From Ruminiclostridium sp. (GTDB lineage: Bacteria; Bacillota; Clostridia; Oscillospirales; Ruminococcaceae), in the NCBI GenBank assembly GCA_024682455.1, contig JAIKZF010000076.1, positions 1-38,735 on the forward strand: DNA of 38,735 nucleotides. The letters are read 5' to 3'. Of the stretch, positions 37,355-38,735 are shown in pieces. Position 1 is the stretch's first letter; each line of letters opens with the position of its first letter. The notes beneath the pieces were generated by a model, which was given only the letters and a program-made list of their open reading frames with translations, was not told the origin of the DNA and searched no databases. The position numbers and the translations under genes are program-made.

Positions 37355-38117
37355 TATAAGGAAAGCCTTTGAGAACGACAAGGCGTTTATCCCGTTCATA
37401 ACCTGCGGCGACCCCGATCTCGGAACGACGGGGGAGATAGTGCGCGAAATGGCGAAAAACGGCGCGAGCCTCATCGAGCTCGGCATACCGTTCTCCGACC
37501 CCACAGCCGAGGGTCCCGTGATACAGGACGCGAATATCCGCGCACTCTCTGCCGGTACTACCACGGACAAGGTGTTTGAGCTGGTAAAGGAGCTTCGCAA
37601 AGATATCACGATACCGCTGGTATTTATGACCTACGCGAATGTGGTATTCTCCTACGGGACAGAGAAATTCCTCGACAACTGCGTAAGCGCAGGCATCGAC
37701 GGCATTATACTGCCGGACGTGCCGTTTGAGGAAAAGGCGGACTTTGCGCCCGCCTGCAAAGCTCACGGGATAGATCTGATATCCATGATAGCCCCCACCT
37801 CCGAGCAGCGCATAGAGATGATAGCAAAGGAAGCCGAGGGCTTTGTGTACATAGTGTCCAGCCTCGGAGTCACCGGCGTGCGCAGCGAAATAAAGACGGA
37901 TATCGCGTCTATCACCGCCGCAGTAAGGAAGTACACGGATACTCCGTGTGCCATTGGCTTCGGTATCTCAACTCCCGAGCAGGCAGCGAAAATGGCGGCT
38001 CTCTCCGACGGCGCTATCGTCGGCTCCGCTATCGTGAAGCTCATAGCCAAGCACGGTAAGGACGCCGCTCCCGTCGTCGGCGAGTACGTCAGAAGCATGA
38101 CCGCTGCGCTTGAGTAG
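37347..38117 (+). CDS. trpA: Tryptophan synthase alpha subunit
   Basis: A 256-residue TIM barrel that splits indole-3-glycerol phosphate and feeds indole to TrpB. Catalytic Glu44 (E. coli Glu49) lies in [10 protein letters not shown]. The second catalytic acid, Asp60 in E. coli (ADGP), is Glu55 here (TAEGPVIQ), a conservative change I recall from other Clostridia. GVTGVRSE and [21 protein letters not shown] close the active site. It is the last gene of the trp operon. Confidence 0.95.
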   Translation: MSNIRKAFENDKAFIPFITCGDPDLGTTGEIVREMAKNGASLIELGIPFSDPTAEGPVIQDANIRALSAGTTTDKVFELVKELRKDITIPLVFMTYANVVFSYGTEKFLDNCVSAGIDGIILPDVPFEEKADFAPACKAHGIDLISMIAPTSEQRIEMIAKEAEGFVYIVSSLGVTGVRSEIKTDIASITAAVRKYTDTPCAIGFGISTPEQAAKMAALSDGAIVGSAIVKLIAKHGKDAAPVVGEYVRSMTAALE

Positions 38118-38130
38118 TCGCTTCGCTTGA

Positions 38131-38253
38131 GCCCGGGGCTCTGCCCCGCACCCCGCCGCCCCTTTTAAAAAAGGGGCGTCCCCTAAAACTGACCGCTTCG
38201 CCTTGCAGCGGGGGCAGGCAGTACGCCTTTACCGCCGGCTGCGAGACCGAAGT
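38131..38253. repeat. Interspersed repeat family A, copy A4
   Basis: GCCCGGGGCTCTGCCCCGCA starts like repeat C1 (22226). It then joins the family A core: CGCCCCTTTT/AAAAGGGGCG stem, CCTAAAACTGACCGCTTCGC, CTTGCAGCGGGGGCAGGCAG, GTACGCCTTTACCGCCGGCT. It lies between convergent trpA and the VWA gene and has no T-run terminator. Confidence 0.65.
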
Positions 38254-38282
38254 ATCATAAGGATTGGCAGCGAGGACTGTGA

Positions 38283-38735
38283 TTATTCGCTCGCTTCGAT
38301 CTCCTCAGCCCATGAGCGGCCGACCTCCTTGCCGCAGCGCATAGCCGCCAGAGGTGCCGCAAGAGCCTCATAGACCGTCGCGGTACCCGCAGCGCTCGCC
38401 TTGTAGTTCGCGGCTCTGTCGCGGCCTATACCGACCTTTGCAGCCACCGATACCGCGTCTATGTTCGCGCCTATGAACATGAACTCCCAGCCGTCCTTCT
38501 CCTTGCGCTTCTCGATCATCTTCTTGATCTTGTCGTAGTCGTACTTGTGGCTCGCGTTCTCCATGCCGTCCGTGGTTATCACGAAGATCGTGTGCTCGGG
38601 GATATCCTCGGGGCGTGCGTACTTGTGGATATTGCGGATATGCTTTATCGCGTCGCCTATCGCGTCCAGCAGAGCCGTGCAGCCGTTCGGAACGTAGTCG
38701 CTGTCGGTCATCGGGCGTATCTCCGAGATGTCCGC
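38283..38735 (-). CDS. von Willebrand factor A domain protein (partial, N-terminus outside window)
   Basis: The frame is open to the window edge, so 150 C-terminal residues are seen. The part reads as the back half of a VWA domain: ISEIRPMTDSDYVPNGCTAL (Thr of the metal site in GCTALLDAIGDAI), then IFVITTDGMENASH (the conserved Asp) and FMFIGANIDAVSVAAKVGI. It ends AEEIEASE. Only the MIDAS DxSxS would lie outside. VWA proteins of this type are cytosolic and often of unknown role. No partner gene is in view. Confidence 0.8.
   Translation of the reverse strand, partial: ADISEIRPMTDSDYVPNGCTALLDAIGDAIKHIRNIHKYARPEDIPEHTIFVITTDGMENASHKYDYDKIKKMIEKRKEKDGWEFMFIGANIDAVSVAAKVGIGRDRAANYKASAAGTATVYEALAAPLAAMRCGKEVGRSWAEEIEASE

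Overview
The window is a gene-dense, GC-rich stretch of a Gram-positive Clostridia chromosome, most like the Ruminococcus/Oscillospiraceae group. This rests on gene content (rimP-nusA-ylxR-ylxQ-infB-rbfA-nrnA-truB-ribF order, a T-box before trp, AGGAGG-type ribosome binding sites, PheS with a Cys-rich insert, a YbiT-like ABC-F protein); no species is claimed. Almost all of it is housekeeping genes. The intergenic gaps are unusual: they carry several families of short interspersed repeats, two of them placed inside operons.

Layout. (1) 169-8606 +: an anchored extracytoplasmic protein of unknown role, then a complete F-type ATP synthase operon, atpZ-atpI-atpB-atpE-atpF-atpH-atpA-[39-aa membrane microprotein]-atpG-atpD-atpC. 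The c subunit has a Na+-type ligand pattern with two carboxylates. (2) 9013-10709 +: an ABC-F protein with its own promoter, closed by a bidirectional terminator shared with the convergent next block. (3) 16810-10890 -: pheS-pheT, a SurA/PrsA-like lipoprotein and a NifS-type cysteine desulfurase; upstream lies a tRNA-Arg(CCT) gene, with a duplicated 5' fragment of that tRNA. (4) 17320-25691 +: the translation/RNA operon rimP-nusA-ylxR-ylxQ-infB-rbfA-nrnA-truB-ribF, from a consensus sigma-A promoter. (5) 25905-31060 +: a Gld-like ABC export module (ATPase, permease, GldG-like auxiliary protein, DUF4340-like protein). (6) 31109-38117 +: a complete tryptophan operon trpEGDCFBA behind a promoter and a T-box leader whose specifier reads UGG (Trp) and whose antiterminator bulge is UGGC. 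(7) 38283-38735 -: the C-terminal part of a von Willebrand A-domain protein cut by the window edge.

How the parts work together. Block 1 makes the membrane rotary ATP synthase, probably coupled to sodium ions. Blocks 3 and 4 supply a tRNA, an aminoacyl-tRNA synthetase, ribosome maturation, transcription elongation, initiation factor 2, tRNA pseudouridylation and FMN/FAD synthesis. Block 6 makes tryptophan from chorismate and is predicted to be switched on by uncharged tRNA-Trp.

No phage, CRISPR array, transposase or defence island is visible. The most interesting points are the unnamed membrane microprotein between atpA and atpG, the two-carboxylate c subunit, a missing start codon in rimP, the tRNA fragment duplication, and the repeat families, two of which show compensatory base changes between copies.
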